The translations under genes and the position numbers were made by a program. Below, piece after piece: positions 19,816 through 31,719 of a stretch of DNA of 64,000 nucleotides (positions within the stretch are counted from its first letter, which is position 1; the number at the start of each line of letters is the position of its first letter). The stretch is from Enterobacter sp. R4-368 (GTDB lineage Bacteria; Pseudomonadota; Gammaproteobacteria; Enterobacterales; Enterobacteriaceae), in NCBI RefSeq assembly GCF_000410515.1, contig NC_021500.1:1240001-1304000 (forward strand). The letters are read 5' to 3'. The notes below the pieces were generated by a model. The model was not told where the DNA came from, did not search any database, and worked only from the letters and a program-made list of their open reading frames with translations.

Positions 19816-19903
19816 TGTCTGCATTATGCTATACAAATCTTTTCAGGTTATAGTCCGACGCTATCACCACGCCGCCCCGAGCACCTACAATGGGCCCAAC
19901 GCC

Positions 19904-21460
19904 ATGTTCACCCGCCATTTTTCAGTTAATCGAAAAATTTTGCTGACCAGCCTGCTTATCGGTCTGTTCTCAGCATTAATCGCGAGTGGCTGTCAGTTTT
20001 GGTTCGAACAACAACGGCGGGAAGCCAGATACGATATGCTGCTTACGAATATGCAGTCCTGGCTTTCGGACTATCTCAACGATATCCGCGCCACGGCCGA
20101 ATCGCTCCAGCCGCTCACACTGAATGATTGCCACGCCGTCGCCAGCGAACTCACTTCTCGTGCCGCATTCAGCATGAATGTGCGTGCTTTTTTACTGGTA
20201 AAAGATCGCTACGCCTTTTGCTCCTCGGCCACCGGCGAGATGAGTCTTGCGATGAAAGATCTGGTTCCGGAAATCGATCTCGATAAAACCAGCGATATGG
20301 TGTTTTTACCCGGAACACCGATGATGCCGGATAAACCCGCCATTGCGCTCTGGTTTCGCAGCCCATTACTGGATCATCGGGGCATATTCGCTACGCTGAA
20401 CATCAATCTGACTCCCTACCGGCTTTACACCTCGCAGCAACCGGATTTAACCGGCATCGCCCTTGGTATTGGCGATCGGGCTGTCTCCACGTTTTCCAGC
20501 GGGCTTATTAACCTGAGCAATATGCCAGAGTCCCCTTTTCTGACTACCCAAATTGAAGATTCGCCAATCACGCTTTATCTCTACGCAGAAAAGTGGCGTC
20601 CGGAAGATATACAATTCGCCGCACTGCTGGGAGCAACCTTCGGCATGCTGGCAGCATTGCTGAGCGCTTTCATCCTTAATACGCAATTGCGCCCCGGCAG
20701 AGAAATCCTCACGGCCATTAAGCGCGACCAGTTTTATGTCGTTTATCAGCCCGTTATCGGCGCCAAAGATCTGAAAGTGACGGGTATCGAAGTGCTGATG
20801 CGCTGGCGGCATCCCACCGCAGGAGAAATATCGCCTGACGCTTTTATTCACTTTGCCGAAGCGCAGCAGCTCATTGTGCCGCTGACATTGCATCTGTTTG
20901 ATCTGATAGCTCGTGATGCGCCAGTGTTACAAACGCTGCTTCCGCCGGGCGCAAAAATGGGCGTTAATATCGCGCCAGGCCATTTGCACGCCGCCAATTT
21001 CCTTGACGATATCCGCAACTTCGCCCACTCCCTGCCCCCACACCATTTCAGTATCGTGCTGGAAATTACCGAGCGGGATATGCTGCGCTATACGGAAGTG
21101 ACCAAACTGTTTGATTCGCTGCGCGACGAAGGTTATGAAATCGCTATTGACGATTTCGGTACCGGGCACAGCGCACTGATTTATCTGGAACGCTTTACGC
21201 TTGATTATCTGAAAATCGACCGTGGTTTCGTTAACGCCATCGGCACAGAAACCGTGACATCGCCGGTGCTCGACGCGGTCCTTACGCTGGCGAAGCGGTT
21301 AAATATGCTTACGGTTGCCGAAGGTGTCGAAACGCCAGAACAAGCCAGGTGGCTGCGCGAACATGGCATTCATTACATGCAGGGCTATTTCTTCAGCCGC
21401 CCACTGACGCTGGAGCAATTTGTCGCGTGGCATCCGCCAGAGTTCACCACCATGCTTTAG
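19904..21460 (+). CDS. pdeN: Cyclic-di-GMP phosphodiesterase PdeN (Rtn)
   Basis: A 518-residue inner-membrane enzyme with an N-terminal helix (about 11-31), a periplasmic CSS-motif sensor (Cys76 and Cys106-Ser-Ser), a second helix (about 243-265) and a C-terminal EAL domain. EAL catalytic motifs are intact: EVLMRWRHP, EITERD, DDFGTGHSAL, KIDRGFV and EGVETPEQ. CSS-EAL proteins are controlled by disulfide formation of the sensor. The ATG at 19904 gives the E. coli start MFTRHFSV and the same length; a 33-codon extension would cover the mepS terminator. Confidence 0.94.
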   Translation: MFTRHFSVNRKILLTSLLIGLFSALIASGCQFWFEQQRREARYDMLLTNMQSWLSDYLNDIRATAESLQPLTLNDCHAVASELTSRAAFSMNVRAFLLVKDRYAFCSSATGEMSLAMKDLVPEIDLDKTSDMVFLPGTPMMPDKPAIALWFRSPLLDHRGIFATLNINLTPYRLYTSQQPDLTGIALGIGDRAVSTFSSGLINLSNMPESPFLTTQIEDSPITLYLYAEKWRPEDIQFAALLGATFGMLAALLSAFILNTQLRPGREILTAIKRDQFYVVYQPVIGAKDLKVTGIEVLMRWRHPTAGEISPDAFIHFAEAQQLIVPLTLHLFDLIARDAPVLQTLLPPGAKMGVNIAPGHLHAANFLDDIRNFAHSLPPHHFSIVLEITERDMLRYTEVTKLFDSLRDEGYEIAIDDFGTGHSALIYLERFTLDYLKIDRGFVNAIGTETVTSPVLDAVLTLAKRLNMLTVAEGVETPEQARWLREHGIHYMQGYFFSRPLTLEQFVAWHPPEFTTML

Positions 21461-21554
21461 CGTGAATAATTTCACATCAGACCAGGCCTCCCTTATTATT
21501 CAATGATAAGTAGTTAGCGAGCCTGTCGCGTTGCAGGTCAAAGGAACACACCGG

Positions 21555-23363
21555 ATGAAGTTTGTGCGCATTTCAGCTTTATTGCTGGCTTTTGTCGGCC
21601 TGACATGTCAGGCGCAAACCATAAAAGAGAGCTACTCATTTGCCGTTATTGGCGAACCCAAATACGCGATTAATTTTTCCCATTTTGATTACGTCAATCC
21701 CGCCGCGCCTAAAGGCGGTAACGTCACGCTGTCCGTCATTGGCACGTTTGATAACTTCAACCGCTACGCATTACGCGGGAACCCAGCGGTGCGCACTGAA
21801 GCGCTCTACGACGCCCTGTTTACCACCTCGGACGATGAGCCCGGGAGCTATTACCCGCTGGTCGCGGAAATGGCGCGCTACGCCGATGATTATTCGTGGA
21901 TGGAGATCAGCATCAATCCACGGGCGATATTTCATGACGGTTCACCGATCCGCGCCAGCGACGTCGCCTTTACCTTTCAGAAATTTATGACCGAAGGTGT
22001 GCCGCAGTTCCGCCTGGTCTACAAAGGCACGACCGTCAAAGCTATCTCGCCGCTTACCGTGCGTATTGTGCTGGCCAAACCGGGTAAAGAGGACATGCTC
22101 AGCCTGTTAACGCTGCCCGTTATGCCGGAGAAATTCTGGAAAGATCATAAGCTGAGCGATCCGCTCGCCCGCCCGCCGTTGGGCAGTGGCCCCTATCGCA
22201 TCAGCACCTGGCGCATGGGGCAATACATTGCCTATACCCGCGTTCGCGATTACTGGGCGGCAAATTTACCGGTAAATCGGGGGCGCTGGAATTTCGACAA
22301 CATTCGTTATGACTACTACCTCGATGACAATGTGGCATTCGAGGCGTTCAAAGCAGGCGCTTACGACCTGCGAAGCGAAGGCGATGCGAAAAACTGGGCG
22401 ACGCGCTATATCGGCAGCAATTTCAGCCGGGGGTATATCGTTAAAGATGAGCAGCCAAATACCTCCGCGCAGGATACGCGCTGGCTGGCATTTAACACCA
22501 CGCGTCCGGTATTTAGCGATCGCCGCGTGCGCGAAGCGGTGTCGCTGGCTTTTGATTTTGAATGGATGAACAAAGCGCTGTTCTACGGGGCATACAGCCG
22601 CGCCAACAGCTATTTTCAGAACACCGAATATGCTGCGCGTAATTATCCTGACGCCGAGGAACTGACGCTTCTGGCGCCGCTAAAAGCACAGGTGCCGCCG
22701 GAAGTGTTTACCTCCATTTATTCGCCCGCGAAATCAAACGCGGACGGCTATGACCGCGAAAACCTGCTGAAAGCCGATAAATTGCTCACTGAATCCGGCT
22801 GGATACTGAAAAATCAGCAGCGCGTTAATGCCAAAACCGGCCAGCCTTTAACTTTTGAACTGCTGCTGCCCTCCGGCGGCAATACGCAGTGGGTTTTGCC
22901 GTTTCAGCACAATCTCGCGCGGCTTGGCATCAATATGGATGTGCGCCAGGTCGATAACTCGCAGGCCACCAATCGTCTGCGCCGCCGCGACTATGACATG
23001 ATGCCGAGTCTGTGGCGCGCGCAACCGTGGCCGAGCGGCGATTTGCAAATCTCATGGAGCTCGCAATACATTGACTCTTCGTATAATGCTGCCGGCGTCA
23101 AAAACCCGGCGGTCGATAACCTGATCGAGCAGATCAACCGCTGGCAGGGAAACAAAGAGAAGTTACTTCCGCTTGGACGCGCGCTGGATCGCGTGCTGAC
23201 CTGGAACTATTACATGCTGCCAATGTGGTACATGGCAGCCGATCGCGTCGCCTATTGGGATAAGTTTTCCATGCCCGGCATTCGCCCCGTCTACTCCCTT
23301 GGGTTTGACACCTGGTGGTATGACGTAAACAAGGCGGCGAAACTGCCCGCTGCCAGACGTTAA
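21555..23363 (+). CDS. yejA: Peptide ABC transporter binding protein YejA
   Basis: A 602-residue SBP_bac_5 periplasmic protein with a signal peptide of about 20 residues ending CQAQ. It delivers oligopeptides, and in E. coli microcin C, to YejBEF. The ATG at 21555 follows AAGGA and gives the proper signal peptide; a TTG eight codons earlier was rejected. First gene of yejABEF; yejB starts 9 bp after its stop. Confidence 0.95.
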   Translation: MKFVRISALLLAFVGLTCQAQTIKESYSFAVIGEPKYAINFSHFDYVNPAAPKGGNVTLSVIGTFDNFNRYALRGNPAVRTEALYDALFTTSDDEPGSYYPLVAEMARYADDYSWMEISINPRAIFHDGSPIRASDVAFTFQKFMTEGVPQFRLVYKGTTVKAISPLTVRIVLAKPGKEDMLSLLTLPVMPEKFWKDHKLSDPLARPPLGSGPYRISTWRMGQYIAYTRVRDYWAANLPVNRGRWNFDNIRYDYYLDDNVAFEAFKAGAYDLRSEGDAKNWATRYIGSNFSRGYIVKDEQPNTSAQDTRWLAFNTTRPVFSDRRVREAVSLAFDFEWMNKALFYGAYSRANSYFQNTEYAARNYPDAEELTLLAPLKAQVPPEVFTSIYSPAKSNADGYDRENLLKADKLLTESGWILKNQQRVNAKTGQPLTFELLLPSGGNTQWVLPFQHNLARLGINMDVRQVDNSQATNRLRRRDYDMMPSLWRAQPWPSGDLQISWSSQYIDSSYNAAGVKNPAVDNLIEQINRWQGNKEKLLPLGRALDRVLTWNYYMLPMWYMAADRVAYWDKFSMPGIRPVYSLGFDTWWYDVNKAAKLPAARR

Positions 23364-23372
23364 GGAGAAGAG

Positions 23373-24473
23373 ATGGGCGCGTATCTCATTCGCCGGTTAT
23401 TGCTGATCATCCCTACGATTTGGGCAATTATCACCATCAACTTTTTTATCGTGCAGATTGCTCCCGGCGGCCCGGTCGATCAGGCTATTGCGGCTATTGA
23501 GTATGGCGACCAAAGCAACCTCCCCGGTAGCGGCGGTGGCGGAATGGGTGCCACACATGCACGCACAGGCGTCGGCGATGCGTTGAGCAATAACAGCCAC
23601 TATCGCGGTGGTCGCGGCCTTGATCCGCAAGTCATTGAAGAGATCAAAAAGCGCTACGGTTTTGATAAACCGATGTACCAGCGCTATTTCAAAATGCTGT
23701 GGGATTATGCGCGTTTCGACTTTGGTGACAGCCTGTTTCGCAGCGCGTCGGTGTTGCAGCTGATTAAAGACAGCCTGCCGGTTTCGGTGACCATTGGCCT
23801 GTGGGGCACGCTAATTATCTATCTGGTGTCGATTCCCCTTGGCATTCGCAAAGCGGTCTATAACGGTAGCCACTTTGATAGCTGGAGCAGTGCGCTGATT
23901 ATTGTCGGCTACGCGATTCCACCGTTTCTGTTTGCCATCTTGCTGATTATTTTCTTCGCGGGCGGCAGTTATTACGACTTCTTCCCGCTGCGCGGGCTGG
24001 TGTCGACCAATTTCGACACGTTGCCGTGGTATAAGCAAATCACCGACTACTTGTGGCACATCGCGCTACCGGTGCTGGCAACAGTGATTGGTGGTTTCGC
24101 CGCGCTGACCATGCTGACCAAAAACTCCTTCCTTGATGAGATCCGTAAGCAATATGTGGTAACCGCGCGCGCCAAAGGTGTCAGTGAGCGCAATATTATG
24201 CGCAAACATGTGTTTCGTAACGCCATGCTGCTGGTCATTGCCGGTTTTCCGGCGACATTTATAAGCATGTTTTTTACCAGTTCGTTGCTGATTGAGGTGA
24301 TTTTTTCCCTGAACGGGCTGGGATTGCTAGGTTATGAAGCCACCGTCTCACGGGATTACCCGGTAATGTTTGGCACACTCTATATTTTCTCTTTGATCGG
24401 CCTGCTGCTGAATATCCTCAGTGATATCACCTATACGCTGGTGGATCCGCGCATCGATTTCGAGGGGCGCTGA
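23373..24473 (+). CDS. yejB: Peptide ABC transporter permease YejB
   Basis: A 366-residue inner-membrane permease of the DppB/OppB class with six predicted helices and the EAA-type loop [16 protein letters not shown] (about 265-280). A strong ribosome site (AAGGAGAAGAG) precedes the ATG. Its stop overlaps the yejE start by one base (TGATG). The Yej system imports microcin C and contributes to peptide resistance in several enterics. Confidence 0.95.
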   Translation: MGAYLIRRLLLIIPTIWAIITINFFIVQIAPGGPVDQAIAAIEYGDQSNLPGSGGGGMGATHARTGVGDALSNNSHYRGGRGLDPQVIEEIKKRYGFDKPMYQRYFKMLWDYARFDFGDSLFRSASVLQLIKDSLPVSVTIGLWGTLIIYLVSIPLGIRKAVYNGSHFDSWSSALIIVGYAIPPFLFAILLIIFFAGGSYYDFFPLRGLVSTNFDTLPWYKQITDYLWHIALPVLATVIGGFAALTMLTKNSFLDEIRKQYVVTARAKGVSERNIMRKHVFRNAMLLVIAGFPATFISMFFTSSLLIEVIFSLNGLGLLGYEATVSRDYPVMFGTLYIFSLIGLLLNILSDITYTLVDPRIDFEGR

Positions 24474-25498
24474 TGGTTCAATTAAGCTACATCAATCGGG
24501 CGCGCTGGGCGCGTTTTCGCCATAACCGCCGCGGCTACTGGTCGCTGTGGATTTTCCTGGTGATTTTTATTCTGAGTCTGTGCGCCGAACTGATGGCTAA
24601 CGATAAGCCTCTGCTGGTGCGCTATCAGGGACAGTGGTTCGCGCCCGTGGTGAGAGATTACAGCGAAAGCGATTTTGGCGGCCCCCTGGCTACACCTGCT
24701 GATTATCAGGATCCGTGGCTGCAAAAGCAGCTTGAAGAGCACGGTTGGGTGCTGTGGGCACCAGTGCGTTTTGGGGCGCGCAGCATCAACTACGCCACCA
24801 CGCAGCCCTTCCCTTCCCCGCCTTCGGCGCAAAACTGGCTCGGTACCGATGCGAACGGCGGAGATGTGCTGGCGCGACTCCTTTACGGCACGCGCATCTC
24901 GCTACTGTTCGGTTTAATGCTGACTCTCTTTTCCAGCGTAATCGGTATTCTGGCCGGTGCGGTACAGGGTTATTACGGCGGTAAAATCGATCTACTCGGT
25001 CAGCGCTTTATTGAAGTCTGGTCAGGATTACCGACGCTGTTTTTAATCATCTTGCTTTCAAGTGTGATCCAACCAGGCTTCTGGTGGCTTCTCGGCATCA
25101 CGGTGGTGTTCGGCTGGATGACGCTGGTGAGCGTCGTGCGGGCCGAATTTCTGCGTACGCGTAATTTCGACTATATCCGCGCCGCGCAGGCCATGGGTGT
25201 GGGCGATCGCGGTATTATCCTGCGTCATATGCTGCCCAATGCAATGGTTGCCACCCTGACCTTTCTGCCGTTTATCCTTTGCGGCTCGATCGGCACGCTC
25301 ACCTCGCTCGATTTCCTCGGCTTTGGTCTGCCGCTCGGTTCACCGTCGCTCGGCGAATTGCTATTGCAGGGCAAAAATAATTTACAGGCACCGTGGCTGG
25401 GTATCGCCGCGTTTGTTTCTACCGCGCTGCTGCTTTCGCTGCTGATTTTTATTGGCGAAGCCGTGCGCGACGCGTTTGACCCCAATAAGGCGGTGTAA
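24473..25498 (+). CDS. yejE: Peptide ABC transporter permease YejE
   Basis: A 341-residue OppC/DppC-type permease: an N-terminal helix, a long periplasmic loop, then the transport domain with loop AAQAMGVGDRGIILRH (about 240-255). Same length as E. coli YejE. Translationally coupled to yejB upstream; yejF begins one base after its stop codon. Confidence 0.95.
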   Translation: MVQLSYINRARWARFRHNRRGYWSLWIFLVIFILSLCAELMANDKPLLVRYQGQWFAPVVRDYSESDFGGPLATPADYQDPWLQKQLEEHGWVLWAPVRFGARSINYATTQPFPSPPSAQNWLGTDANGGDVLARLLYGTRISLLFGLMLTLFSSVIGILAGAVQGYYGGKIDLLGQRFIEVWSGLPTLFLIILLSSVIQPGFWWLLGITVVFGWMTLVSVVRAEFLRTRNFDYIRAAQAMGVGDRGIILRHMLPNAMVATLTFLPFILCGSIGTLTSLDFLGFGLPLGSPSLGELLLQGKNNLQAPWLGIAAFVSTALLLSLLIFIGEAVRDAFDPNKAV

Positions 25499-25499
25499 A

Positions 25500-27089
25500 A
25501 TGGCGACTCCCCTGCTCTCTGTCGATGCGCTGAGTATTGCCTTTCGCCAGCGTGATACGCTGCATACTGTCGTTAATGACCTCTCCTTGCGGATTGAGGC
25601 GGGCGAAACGCTGGCGCTGGTGGGCGAATCCGGTTCCGGTAAAAGCGTTAGCGCGTTATCGATCCTGCGCCTGCTTCCCTCACCGCCGGTGGTTTACCCT
25701 TCCGGCGATATCCTGTTTCATGGCGACTCGTTGTTGCATGCCAGCGAAAGAACCCTGCGCGGCGTGCGCGGCAATAAAATCGCCATGATTTTCCAGGAGC
25801 CGATGGTTTCCCTGAACCCGCTGCATACGCTGGAAAAACAGCTCTATGAAGTGCTCTCGTTGCATCGTGGTATGCGGCGTGAAGCGGCGCGGGCAGAAAT
25901 GCTTGATTGCCTGGATCGCGTGGGCATCCGCAACGCCCGCGCACGATTGAGCGATTTCCCGCATCAGCTTTCCGGCGGTGAGCGCCAGCGCGTGATGATC
26001 GCAATGGCGTTGCTCACGCGTCCCGAACTGCTGATTGCCGATGAGCCGACGACCGCACTTGATGTCTCAGTGCAGGCGCAAATCCTGACGTTATTGCGCG
26101 AGCTGCGCGATGAGCTGAACATGGGGCTGCTGTTTATCACCCACGATTTAAGCATTGTGCGTAAGCTGGCGGACAATGTGGCGGTGATGCAAAACGGCCG
26201 CTGTGTCGAGCAAAACAGTGCACAGACCTTGTTCAGCGCACCGGCGCATCCTTATACGCAAAAGCTGCTCAATAGCGAGCCCAGCGGCGAGCCCGTCGCC
26301 CTTCATCCTGATGCACAGCCCTTGTTACGGGTTGAAAATCTCGCCGTTAGCTTCCCAGTCCGCAAAGGGATTTTTAAGCGCGTGGTGGATAACAACACGG
26401 TGGTGAAGGACATTAGCTTTACGTTGCGCCCCGGTGAAACGCTCGGTCTGGTGGGGGAATCCGGTTCGGGGAAAAGTACCACCGGCTTAGCGTTGCTGCG
26501 TCTGGTGGCCTCGCGCGGGACGATCCTGTTTGATAATAAACCGCTGCATCAATGGAACCGCAAGCAGATGCTGCCGGTACGCCATCGTATTCAGGTGGTC
26601 TTTCAGGATCCGAACTCGGCCCTGAATCCCAGGCTCAATGTGCAGCAAATTATCGAAGAGGGGCTGCGGGTGCATCACCCGGAGCTCTCACGTGAACAAC
26701 GCGAACAACGTGTGATCGAGGTGATGCGTGAAGTCGGGCTGGATGCCGAAACGCGGCACCGCTTCCCGGGTGAGTTTTCCGGCGGACAGCGCCAGCGTAT
26801 CGCTATCGCCCGTGCGCTGATCCTCAAGCCTGAGCTGATTATTCTCGATGAGCCGACATCGTCGCTGGATCGCACGGTGCAGGCGCAAATCCTCGCACTG
26901 CTGAAATCCTTACAGGAAACCTACCGGCTGGCGTACATCTTCATTAGCCACGACCTGCAGGTTGTGCGCACCTTGTGCCATCAAGTGATTGTGCTGAAAG
27001 AGGGTGAAGTGGTGGAACAAGGAGAGTGCCGACGTGTGTTTGATGCGCCTGCACAGGCGTATACACGCCAGCTTCTGGCATTAAGCTAA
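25500..27089 (+). CDS. yejF: Peptide ABC transporter double ATPase YejF
   Basis: A 529-residue fusion of two ATPase domains. Each has Walker A (GESGSGKS), signature (LSGGERQR in the first, FSGGQRQR in the second) and Walker B (LLIADEP and LIILDEP) motifs. The second domain begins at about 280. The ATG at 25500 gives [13 protein letters not shown] and the E. coli length. It powers YejBE. It ends one base from the convergent yejG with no visible terminator. Confidence 0.95.
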   Translation: MATPLLSVDALSIAFRQRDTLHTVVNDLSLRIEAGETLALVGESGSGKSVSALSILRLLPSPPVVYPSGDILFHGDSLLHASERTLRGVRGNKIAMIFQEPMVSLNPLHTLEKQLYEVLSLHRGMRREAARAEMLDCLDRVGIRNARARLSDFPHQLSGGERQRVMIAMALLTRPELLIADEPTTALDVSVQAQILTLLRELRDELNMGLLFITHDLSIVRKLADNVAVMQNGRCVEQNSAQTLFSAPAHPYTQKLLNSEPSGEPVALHPDAQPLLRVENLAVSFPVRKGIFKRVVDNNTVVKDISFTLRPGETLGLVGESGSGKSTTGLALLRLVASRGTILFDNKPLHQWNRKQMLPVRHRIQVVFQDPNSALNPRLNVQQIIEEGLRVHHPELSREQREQRVIEVMREVGLDAETRHRFPGEFSGGQRQRIAIARALILKPELIILDEPTSSLDRTVQAQILALLKSLQETYRLAYIFISHDLQVVRTLCHQVIVLKEGEVVEQGECRRVFDAPAQAYTRQLLALS

Positions 27090-27090
27090 A

Positions 27091-27435
27091 TCAGAAAGGA
27101 TTTTGTCCTGAGAAGGGTTCCGCGATGGCAACACCGAAATTTTTCAGGCGGCACGTCGCGGCGAACTCGTCCTCGCAGTTGACGAACAGGCACGGTTCCC
27201 CTTCGCACTCAAGCACGGAGCAATTCACTTCGATATCGCTCAGCGCCTGGCTGAGCTTGTGCATGACGGGCCATGCGTTGTCGCCATCCGGACTCAACAG
27301 TTTTAAGGCGACAAGCGTGTCGTCCGCTGCCTGACCATTTTGCGGAATCGGTTCAACTTTGGCACCTGCAAAACCATCTAACCAGCGATAGGACTGGGGC
27401 AGACGGTGGATGATGGAGAGCTGTAATGTATTCAC
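27091..27435 (-). CDS. yejG: Conserved protein YejG
   Basis: A 114-residue cytosolic protein, same length as E. coli YejG, with no recognised catalytic motif. Function unknown; loss has been associated with aminoglycoside sensitivity in E. coli screens. Convergent with yejF, leaving a single base between the stop codons. Confidence 0.88.
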   Translation of the reverse strand: MNTLQLSIIHRLPQSYRWLDGFAGAKVEPIPQNGQAADDTLVALKLLSPDGDNAWPVMHKLSQALSDIEVNCSVLECEGEPCLFVNCEDEFAATCRLKNFGVAIAEPFSGQNPF

Positions 27436-27770
27436 GTTCTTTCCCCGGAAGTACTTTTACTTCACAAATATTTCACACTTATATTAACACACTATTGACA
27501 ATTCATCCTGTCGACCACACAGAAATGAACGCATCCCGCGTGGCGTGTGGGGTAGTCACTCATTTATCAGGATTTTATGGGTAAGCGACAGGCCCGGTTT
27601 CGGGGTATATGTACCCGTTTCTGCGATCTAACTCAACCTTTTTCACTACAATGATGTGACTTTTTACACGAATAGATTTTACATAAAATAAACAAATGCG
27701 TGTAAAGGTAAGTTGTTTCTGGTTGACATGTATCAAAAAAGGGAGCGTTCTTGCTCCCTGTTCAGGCGGG
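27436..27770 (-). other. 335-bp spacer upstream of yejG, with the bcr terminator
   Basis: The left part is AT-rich and should hold the yejG promoter. At 27741-27758 lies GGGAGC-GTTCTT-GCTCCC, preceded on the plus strand by A6 (27735-27740), giving a T-run for minus-strand transcription: the intrinsic terminator of rsuA-bcr. An open frame of 74 codons crossing this terminator is not convincing. Confidence 0.65.
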
Positions 27771-28964
27771 TTATGCCGATTTTTTCGCCCGGCTGGCATA
27801 GAGATAGAAGAGAATCGAGCAGGTAGCGCAGAAGGTAATTGACCAAATCATCGGCCAGGCGGTGTTAAAGGTCGCCATCGACAGCAGTGCCCCCACAATG
27901 GCGCCAATGCCAAAACGGAACGTCCCCGCCAGTGATGATGCCGTGCCCGCCATGTGCGGAAACTCATCCAGGATCACCGCCATCGCGTTTGAAGCCACCA
28001 GCGCAACGCAGCCGACAAACGCCGCAACGCCCAGCACCAGCGACCAGAAACCGACATCCAGCAGCGCCGTCACCACCATCCACAACGCCATGGCAAATTG
28101 CACCCACAGCCCGCTGCGGAACATATTTAAGGCACCAACACGGCGAACGATGCGACCATTAATCATCGTCGTCACAAACAGGAACACAATGTTCAGCGCA
28201 AAGTAGTAACCAAAGTCCTGCGGTGAGATATGGTTAATTTCAATATAGACAAACGGCCCGGCGCTGAGAAAAGAGAACATACCGGCAAAGCTGAAACCGC
28301 TCGCCAGCATATAGCTCAGTACGCGTTTATGGCGAAACAGCGACGCGAAGTTGCCAAGCGTGGTGCGGAAATGGAATTTTTGCCGTTTTTCAACCGGAAG
28401 CGTTTCGCGGATAAAAAAGACAATCATTGCCGAGACCAGCAATGCGGCAATCGCCAGGATCCAGAAAATGGCGTGCCAGTTGAACCAGACCAATACCGCG
28501 CCGCCAATCATCGGGGCCAGCAGCGGCGCAATGGTGGTCACCAGCATGACAAACGACATCATGCGGGAGAACTCTTCGCGTGGGTAAATATCGCGCATCA
28601 GCGCGTTAATCACCACGCTTGCCGCTGCCGCCGCAAGACCATGAAAAAAGCGCATGGTAATCAACTGCTCAATGCTCTGTGCCAGGGCACAGGCAACGGC
28701 AGCGGCGGCAAAAACCAGCGTGCCGCCGAGAATAACCGGCTTACGCCCGATGCTGTCGGCCATCGGCCCGTATAACAACTGACCGACCGCAAAGCCCAGA
28801 ATATAGGTACTCAGCGTCATCTGCGCGCTGCCCGCCGGAACGCCAAACTGTTCGGCAATCACCGGCAGCGCAGGTAGATACATATCGATGGATAACGGCA
28901 TCAGCATGGCCAACAGACCAAGGATAAACACAATGCTCAGTGATGAGTGTGGCCTGCGGGTCAC
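27771..28964 (-). CDS. bcr: Bicyclomycin/multidrug efflux protein Bcr
   Basis: A 397-residue DHA1 major-facilitator exporter with 12 hydrophobic helices; the loop-2 motif [12 protein letters not shown] (about 66-77) and the antiporter-type start [13 protein letters not shown] are present. It exports bicyclomycin, sulfonamides and dipeptides in E. coli. It lies 14 bp downstream of rsuA on the same strand and is probably co-transcribed. Confidence 0.93.
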   Translation of the reverse strand: MTRRPHSSLSIVFILGLLAMLMPLSIDMYLPALPVIAEQFGVPAGSAQMTLSTYILGFAVGQLLYGPMADSIGRKPVILGGTLVFAAAAVACALAQSIEQLITMRFFHGLAAAAASVVINALMRDIYPREEFSRMMSFVMLVTTIAPLLAPMIGGAVLVWFNWHAIFWILAIAALLVSAMIVFFIRETLPVEKRQKFHFRTTLGNFASLFRHKRVLSYMLASGFSFAGMFSFLSAGPFVYIEINHISPQDFGYYFALNIVFLFVTTMINGRIVRRVGALNMFRSGLWVQFAMALWMVVTALLDVGFWSLVLGVAAFVGCVALVASNAMAVILDEFPHMAGTASSLAGTFRFGIGAIVGALLSMATFNTAWPMIWSITFCATCSILFYLYASRAKKSA

Positions 28965-28978
28965 GTAAATCTCCTGAA

Positions 28979-29686
28979 TTAGCGGGGTGGCATGCCAACG
29001 CTGGCAATTTCATCTTCGGTTAATGGCCGGTATTCGCCCGGTTCGAGATCCGCATCAAGCGCAATCGCACCAATGCGTTCACGGTGCAGGCCCACAACAT
29101 GGTTGCCAACGGCAGCGAACATCCGTTTTACCTGATGGTAACGCCCCTCGCTGATGGTCAGACGCACTTGTGTCGGCGTGATAACTTCCACCACCGCTGG
29201 TTTGGTGAGATCTTTTTCATTATGCAACTGTACGCCACGGGCAAACTGCTCAGCGGTGTCATCTGCGACCGGCGATTCAAGCGTCACCAGATAGGTTTTT
29301 TCGCAGTGATGGCGCGGCGAAGTAATGCGGTGCGACCATTGACCATCGTCGGTCATCAATACCAGACCGGTGGTATCAATATCCAGGCGCCCCGCCGCAT
29401 GCAGCTTATGCGCCACCGGCTCATCGAGGAAATAGAGAACCGTCGGGTGATCCGGATCGTCCGTCGAGCAGACGTAACCTTCTGGCTTGTGCAGCATAAA
29501 GTAGCGCGGGCCATTTTGCTGAACGAGGGAATTGCCGTCGTATTCAACCTCGTGTTCGGGTTGCAGTTTAAAGGCGGTATCTCTGACGATCTCACCATTG
29601 ACCGTAACGCGCTGGCCGCGGATTTCACGCCCGGCAATAGCGCGGCTGACGCCGAGTTGCTGAGCGATAAACTTATCAAGTCGCAT
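28979..29686 (-). CDS. rsuA: 16S rRNA pseudouridine(516) synthase
   Basis: A 235-residue enzyme with an N-terminal S4 RNA-binding domain ([20 protein letters not shown]) and the RsuA-family catalytic motif [17 protein letters not shown], whose first Asp is the nucleophile. It isomerises U516 of 16S rRNA. The ATG at 29686 begins the S4 domain; 22 further upstream codons are unrelated. Divergent from radD and followed by bcr. Confidence 0.95.
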   Translation of the reverse strand: MRLDKFIAQQLGVSRAIAGREIRGQRVTVNGEIVRDTAFKLQPEHEVEYDGNSLVQQNGPRYFMLHKPEGYVCSTDDPDHPTVLYFLDEPVAHKLHAAGRLDIDTTGLVLMTDDGQWSHRITSPRHHCEKTYLVTLESPVADDTAEQFARGVQLHNEKDLTKPAVVEVITPTQVRLTISEGRYHQVKRMFAAVGNHVVGLHRERIGAIALDADLEPGEYRPLTEDEIASVGMPPR

Positions 29687-29835
29687 GAAATTTTTTTGCC
29701 TGTATGGTGCTGGGTGCGGGCAATACGCCCGAAAACAGAAATGAGTACCCAAACAGTATAACGAGCATCACAGACCGCTCAAAGGAAAGATTCGTGGCAT
29801 ACTGTGCAGTGTGAATGTGTAACCCCTGCGAGATA

Positions 29836-31596
29836 ATGACTTTTACCTTACGCCCCTATCAACGCGAAGCCGTGGACGCCACCCTCGCCCACTTCCGTCA
29901 ACATGCCGAACCTGCGGTCATTGTGCTGCCCACCGGTGCAGGAAAAAGCCTGGTTATCGCCGAACTGGCGCGGCTGGCGCGCGGGCGTGTATTGGTGCTG
30001 GCACACGTTAAAGAGCTGGTAGCGCAAAACCACGCGAAATATGTCGCGCTTGGGCTGGAGGCCGATATTTTCGCCGCCGGGCTTAAAAGCAAGCAGAGCC
30101 ACGGCAAAGTGGTGTTTGGCAGCGTTCAGTCCGTTGCGCGTAATCTGGCACAGTTTCAGAGCGAATTTTCCCTGCTGGTGGTCGATGAGTGCCACCGCAT
30201 CGGCGACGACGATGACAGCCAGTATCAGCAAATCCTCAGCCATTTGCGCGAAGTGAACCCTCACCTGCGTTTGCTGGGCCTGACGGCGACACCTTTTCGC
30301 CTCGGTAAAGGCTGGATTTACCGCTTTCATTATCACGGCATGGTGCGCGGTGATGAAAAAGCGCTGTTTCGCGACTGCATTTATGAACTGCCGCTGCGCT
30401 ACATGATTAAGCACGGCTACCTGACACCGCCGGAACGGCTGGATATGCCGGTAGTGCAGTACGATTTCAGCCGTTTGCAGACGCAAAGTAATGGCATTTT
30501 TAGCGAAGCGGATTTGAACCGCGAACTGAAAAAACAGCAGCGCATTACGCCGCACATTGTTAGCCAGATTGTCGAATTTGCACAGACGCGCAAAGGGGTG
30601 ATGATTTTTGCCGCTACGGTCGAACACGCGCGTGAGATAACCGGCTTGTTACCTGCCGATGATGCGGCGCTGATCACCGGTGAAACTCCCGGTCCACAGC
30701 GTGATGCCTTAATCGAAGCCTTCAAAAATCAGCAACTTCGCTTTCTGGTAAACGTAGCGGTACTGACAACCGGCTTTGATGCGCCACATGTGGATTTGAT
30801 AGCTATTCTGCGCCCGACCGAATCCGTCAGCCTGTATCAGCAAATTGTTGGTCGCGGCCTGCGCCTTGCGCCAGGAAAAACCGACTGCCTGATCCTGGAC
30901 TACGCGGGCAACCCGCACGATCTCTACGCTCCGGAAATCGGTGCGCCAAAAGGTAAAAGCGATAATGTGCCGGTGCAAGTGTTCTGCCCGGCGTGCGGTT
31001 TTGCCAATACCTTTTGGGGAAAAACCACCGCCGACGGCACGCTGATTGAACATTTTGGTCGCCGCTGCCAGGGCTGGCTGGAAGATGATGACGGCCACCG
31101 CGAGCAGTGCGATTTTCGTTTTCGCTTTAAAAACTGCCCGCAATGCAACGCAGAAAATGATATCGCCGCCCGGCGCTGTCGCACCTGCGATACGGTGCTG
31201 GTCGACCCGGACGATATGCTAAAAGCGGCGCTGAAACTGAAGGATGCGCTGGTGCTGCGCTGTAGTGGTATGACGTTGCAACAGGGCGCGGATGATAAAG
31301 GCGAATGGCTGAAAATCACCTATTACGATGAAGATGGTGCGGATGTCAGTGAGCGCTTCCGCCTGCAAACCGCCGCACAACGCACCGCCTTTGAACAACT
31401 CTTTATTCGCCCCCACACTCGCACGCCAGGCGTGCCACTGCGCTGGGTTGTCGCGGCGGATATCGTGGCGCAGCAGGCGTTGTTACGCCACCCTGATTTC
31501 GTCGTCGCGCGGATGAAAGGCCAGTACTGGCAAGTGCGGGAAAAAGTGTTCGATTATGAAGGCCGTTTCCGGCGGGCACATGAATTACGGGGATAA
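29836..31596 (+). CDS. radD: DNA repair helicase-like protein RadD (YejH)
   Basis: A 586-residue superfamily 2 ATPase with motif I PTGAGKS, motif II DECH, motif III TATP and motif [10 protein letters not shown], followed by cysteine pairs of a zinc-binding region (CPACGF, CPQCN, CRTC; about 380-460). RadD stimulates RecA strand exchange and resolves recombination intermediates. The ATG at 29836 gives [13 protein letters not shown] and the E. coli length. Confidence 0.95.
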   Translation: MTFTLRPYQREAVDATLAHFRQHAEPAVIVLPTGAGKSLVIAELARLARGRVLVLAHVKELVAQNHAKYVALGLEADIFAAGLKSKQSHGKVVFGSVQSVARNLAQFQSEFSLLVVDECHRIGDDDDSQYQQILSHLREVNPHLRLLGLTATPFRLGKGWIYRFHYHGMVRGDEKALFRDCIYELPLRYMIKHGYLTPPERLDMPVVQYDFSRLQTQSNGIFSEADLNRELKKQQRITPHIVSQIVEFAQTRKGVMIFAATVEHAREITGLLPADDAALITGETPGPQRDALIEAFKNQQLRFLVNVAVLTTGFDAPHVDLIAILRPTESVSLYQQIVGRGLRLAPGKTDCLILDYAGNPHDLYAPEIGAPKGKSDNVPVQVFCPACGFANTFWGKTTADGTLIEHFGRRCQGWLEDDDGHREQCDFRFRFKNCPQCNAENDIAARRCRTCDTVLVDPDDMLKAALKLKDALVLRCSGMTLQQGADDKGEWLKITYYDEDGADVSERFRLQTAAQRTAFEQLFIRPHTRTPGVPLRWVVAADIVAQQALLRHPDFVVARMKGQYWQVREKVFDYEGRFRRAHELRG

Positions 31597-31719
31597 ACGC
31601 GCTTTTGATTGATGTATCGAACATTCAGGGATAGAATACCGCCCGCTTTTGCATCCGCAAAGCCGATCATCTGCCTGTTGCTGGGTCGCCTGTAACAGGA
31701 TTATTTAAGAGAGATTCAA

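Noticed and set aside
27640..27680. TGTGA-containing stretch upstream of yejG as a CRP site
   Set aside because: The second half-site has too many mismatches.
27575..27799. 74-codon minus-strand ORF downstream of bcr
   Set aside because: It crosses the bcr terminator, overlaps the end of bcr, and has no recognisable features.
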